Shown here in pieces: positions 62,951 to 64,000 of a DNA stretch of 64,000 nucleotides (the first letter of the stretch is position 1; every line of letters begins with the position of its first letter). A program made the position numbers and the translations under genes. Source of the stretch: Hormoscilla sp. GUM202 (GTDB lineage Bacteria > Cyanobacteriota > Cyanobacteriia > Cyanobacteriales > Desertifilaceae); the NCBI GenBank assembly GCA_005518205.2, contig RFFC02000008.1:154525-218524 (forward strand), in the 5' to 3' direction. Below the pieces are notes generated by a model that searched no databases, had not been told where the DNA came from, and saw nothing but the letters and a program-made list of their open reading frames with translations.

Positions 62951-63223
62951 ATGGAGCTAAAGCCCTATATGTCTGAATTCATGAATGATAATGAAACGGT
63001 TGAACTAACCGGCAGCGCTTCTGAATTAGCTCTAAGATTGCAGGCTCATCCCAATATATCGGCGCGGATTTTATCTCTGTTAGATATTGTTGAAAATTCG
63101 GATAATAATTGTGAAACAGCGAGCGGGACAGAGTTAAAAGTTATCTCGGAACTCCAAAAACTGGGAAATGATTCTCTTCAAGATTGGGCCAATTTGCAAG
63201 AGAAAAAAAGCCTTAGCTTGTGA
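62951..63223 (+). CDS. ISKra4 transposase orfA (copy 2)
   Basis: 90 residues 'MELKPYMSEFMNDNETVELT' to 'LQEKKSLSL'; differs from copy 1 at a few residues (Gly-Ser for Cys-Arg at 21-22). Ends after A7. Confidence 0.8.
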   Translation: MELKPYMSEFMNDNETVELTGSASELALRLQAHPNISARILSLLDIVENSDNNCETASGTELKVISELQKLGNDSLQDWANLQEKKSLSL

Positions 63224-64000
63224 AAAATCTCCGGGGATGCGCCGTCAGAGAAAAAAGCAGCTATATTGGCATAGTCTGTTGGGAACTATCCAAGTGATAG
63301 AACAAATTTTTATCGGCGTAAAAACTGGAAAAGTTTTTCGACCGTTTTCATCATCTGCCCAAATACATTGTCGAGGTTATTCTTTACCATTACAACGAGC
63401 AATTACAGATTTTGGTGCTGATGTACCATTTGGAAAAATTCCTGAAAAGCTACAAGAACATTACGGTATAACTGTGCCGATTAGTTCAGCACAAACTATT
63501 ACTCAAAAACATGCACATGCGGTTAAAGTATCTCAAAAACTAGAAGAAAAAATTCCCGATAGAGATGGAGTAGAGCAGATAATTGCAGAAATGGATGGCA
63601 CGATGATTCCAATTGTAAAAACTACGCCATCGACCGATGATGATAAAATTATCGATCGCCGAAAAACTAGATCTTGTTGTTGGAAAGAAGCTCGTCTATC
63701 ACTTGTGGAAATTCCCAAAGAGAAAAAAACAATTATTGTCGGTACAGTAGGTACTGTAGATGAGGCAGGAAAACAATTACTTCATGGCGCTATTCGGGCT
63801 GGAATAGGTGACAATACTAAAGTTCATGCGATCGGAGATGGAGCCAGTTGGATTGTTAATCAGGTCATGGGCTTGTTTGGAGAACGTGCTAGCTATCTAA
63901 TAGACTTTTATCATCTATGTGAATATGTAGCATCTGCAGCTCCTAGAACTAATGAACAGCAACAAAAAAATTGGCTGAAAAAACAAAAACAAGCTTTGAA
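63168..64000 (+). CDS. ISKra4 transposase orfB (copy 2), 3' end outside window
   Basis: Continues orfA in another frame: 'KKALACEKSPGMRRQRKKQL', then catalytic 'IIAEMDGTMIPIVKTTPSTD' (Asp) and 'KVHAIGDGASWIVNQVMGLF' (second Asp), 'YLIDFYHLCEYVASAAPRTN'. No stop before the window end. The orfA/orfB shift at A7 is the same as in copy 1. Confidence 0.88.
   Translation, partial: MILFKIGPICKRKKALACEKSPGMRRQRKKQLYWHSLLGTIQVIEQIFIGVKTGKVFRPFSSSAQIHCRGYSLPLQRAITDFGADVPFGKIPEKLQEHYGITVPISSAQTITQKHAHAVKVSQKLEEKIPDRDGVEQIIAEMDGTMIPIVKTTPSTDDDKIIDRRKTRSCCWKEARLSLVEIPKEKKTIIVGTVGTVDEAGKQLLHGAIRAGIGDNTKVHAIGDGASWIVNQVMGLFGERASYLIDFYHLCEYVASAAPRTNEQQQKNWLKKQKQAL

Larger units (their letters stand above)
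62912..64000 (+). mobile_element. ISKra4-family element, copy 2, right part (runs off the window)
   Basis: Resumes with TTATCTCTTATGTTATATAA, the sequence found in copy 1 right after the insertion point. Holds orfA and orfB; the right end is beyond the window. Confidence 0.88.

Overview
The window is cyanobacterial chromosome. The HIP1 palindrome GCGATCGC is very frequent, and several families are typical of cyanobacteria: a Tic22-like protein, a Ycf52-like acetyltransferase, a short RRM protein, Uma2/DUF820, UPF0175 with DUF3368, and a DUF433/DUF5615 pair. Mobile elements and decayed genes are abundant, which suggests a large-genome filamentous form (Oscillatoriales-like); that placement is inference.

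0-18 kb is mostly core: xseA (cut by the window start) and xseB, a NurA-domain protein, a HAD hydrolase, tRNA-Gln(UUG), a single-domain response regulator, an RRM protein, a large M48-type membrane protein that has lost its HExxH residues, an M61 peptidase with PDZ, a Crp/Fnr regulator, rimO, a DEAD-box helicase and prfC. 18-26 kb is a toxin-antitoxin island: Uma2, MntA/HepT, a PIN toxin pair, DUF433/DUF5615 and a RelB/RelE-like pair. In the last pair a complete group II intron sits exactly in the ATGA stop/start overlap and splits the toxin after its fourth nucleotide. uvrA follows.

29-36 kb is accessory: a P63C-domain protein, a Thg1-like 3'-5' polymerase, remnants (DUF4351, fused nucleotidyltransferase), then a tight pair of an AlbA_2/HATPase protein and a ParA-type ATPase. 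36-41 kb returns to core genes: alpha/beta hydrolase, ACT-like protein, acetyltransferase, tRNA-Pro(UGG), Tic22-like and prmC. 41-43.8 kb holds a second ParA-type ATPase followed by a HEPN RNase-like protein and a D12 DNA adenine methylase, a candidate defence or addiction cassette.

44-49.5 kb has a saccharopine-dehydrogenase-like gene, a 42-bp tandem repeat, a decaying multidomain secreted phosphoesterase whose end is replaced by a copied fragment of that dehydrogenase gene, and a dead IS630 remnant. 50-57.6 kb has lepA, a UDP-glucuronate decarboxylase gene carrying an in-frame homing-endonuclease intein immediately before the catalytic Tyr, ugd (the two form a UDP-glucose to UDP-GlcA to UDP-xylose route), TA fragments and pstS. 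57.7-64 kb is a nest of insertion sequences: two ISKra4 copies, one split by an ISAzo13 element that itself contains two MITEs and an IS630, plus host gene fragments cut by them.

The strongest candidates for new biology are the intron-split toxin, the decarboxylase intein, the ParA-HEPN-methylase cassette, the AlbA-ParA pair and the Thg1-like gene.
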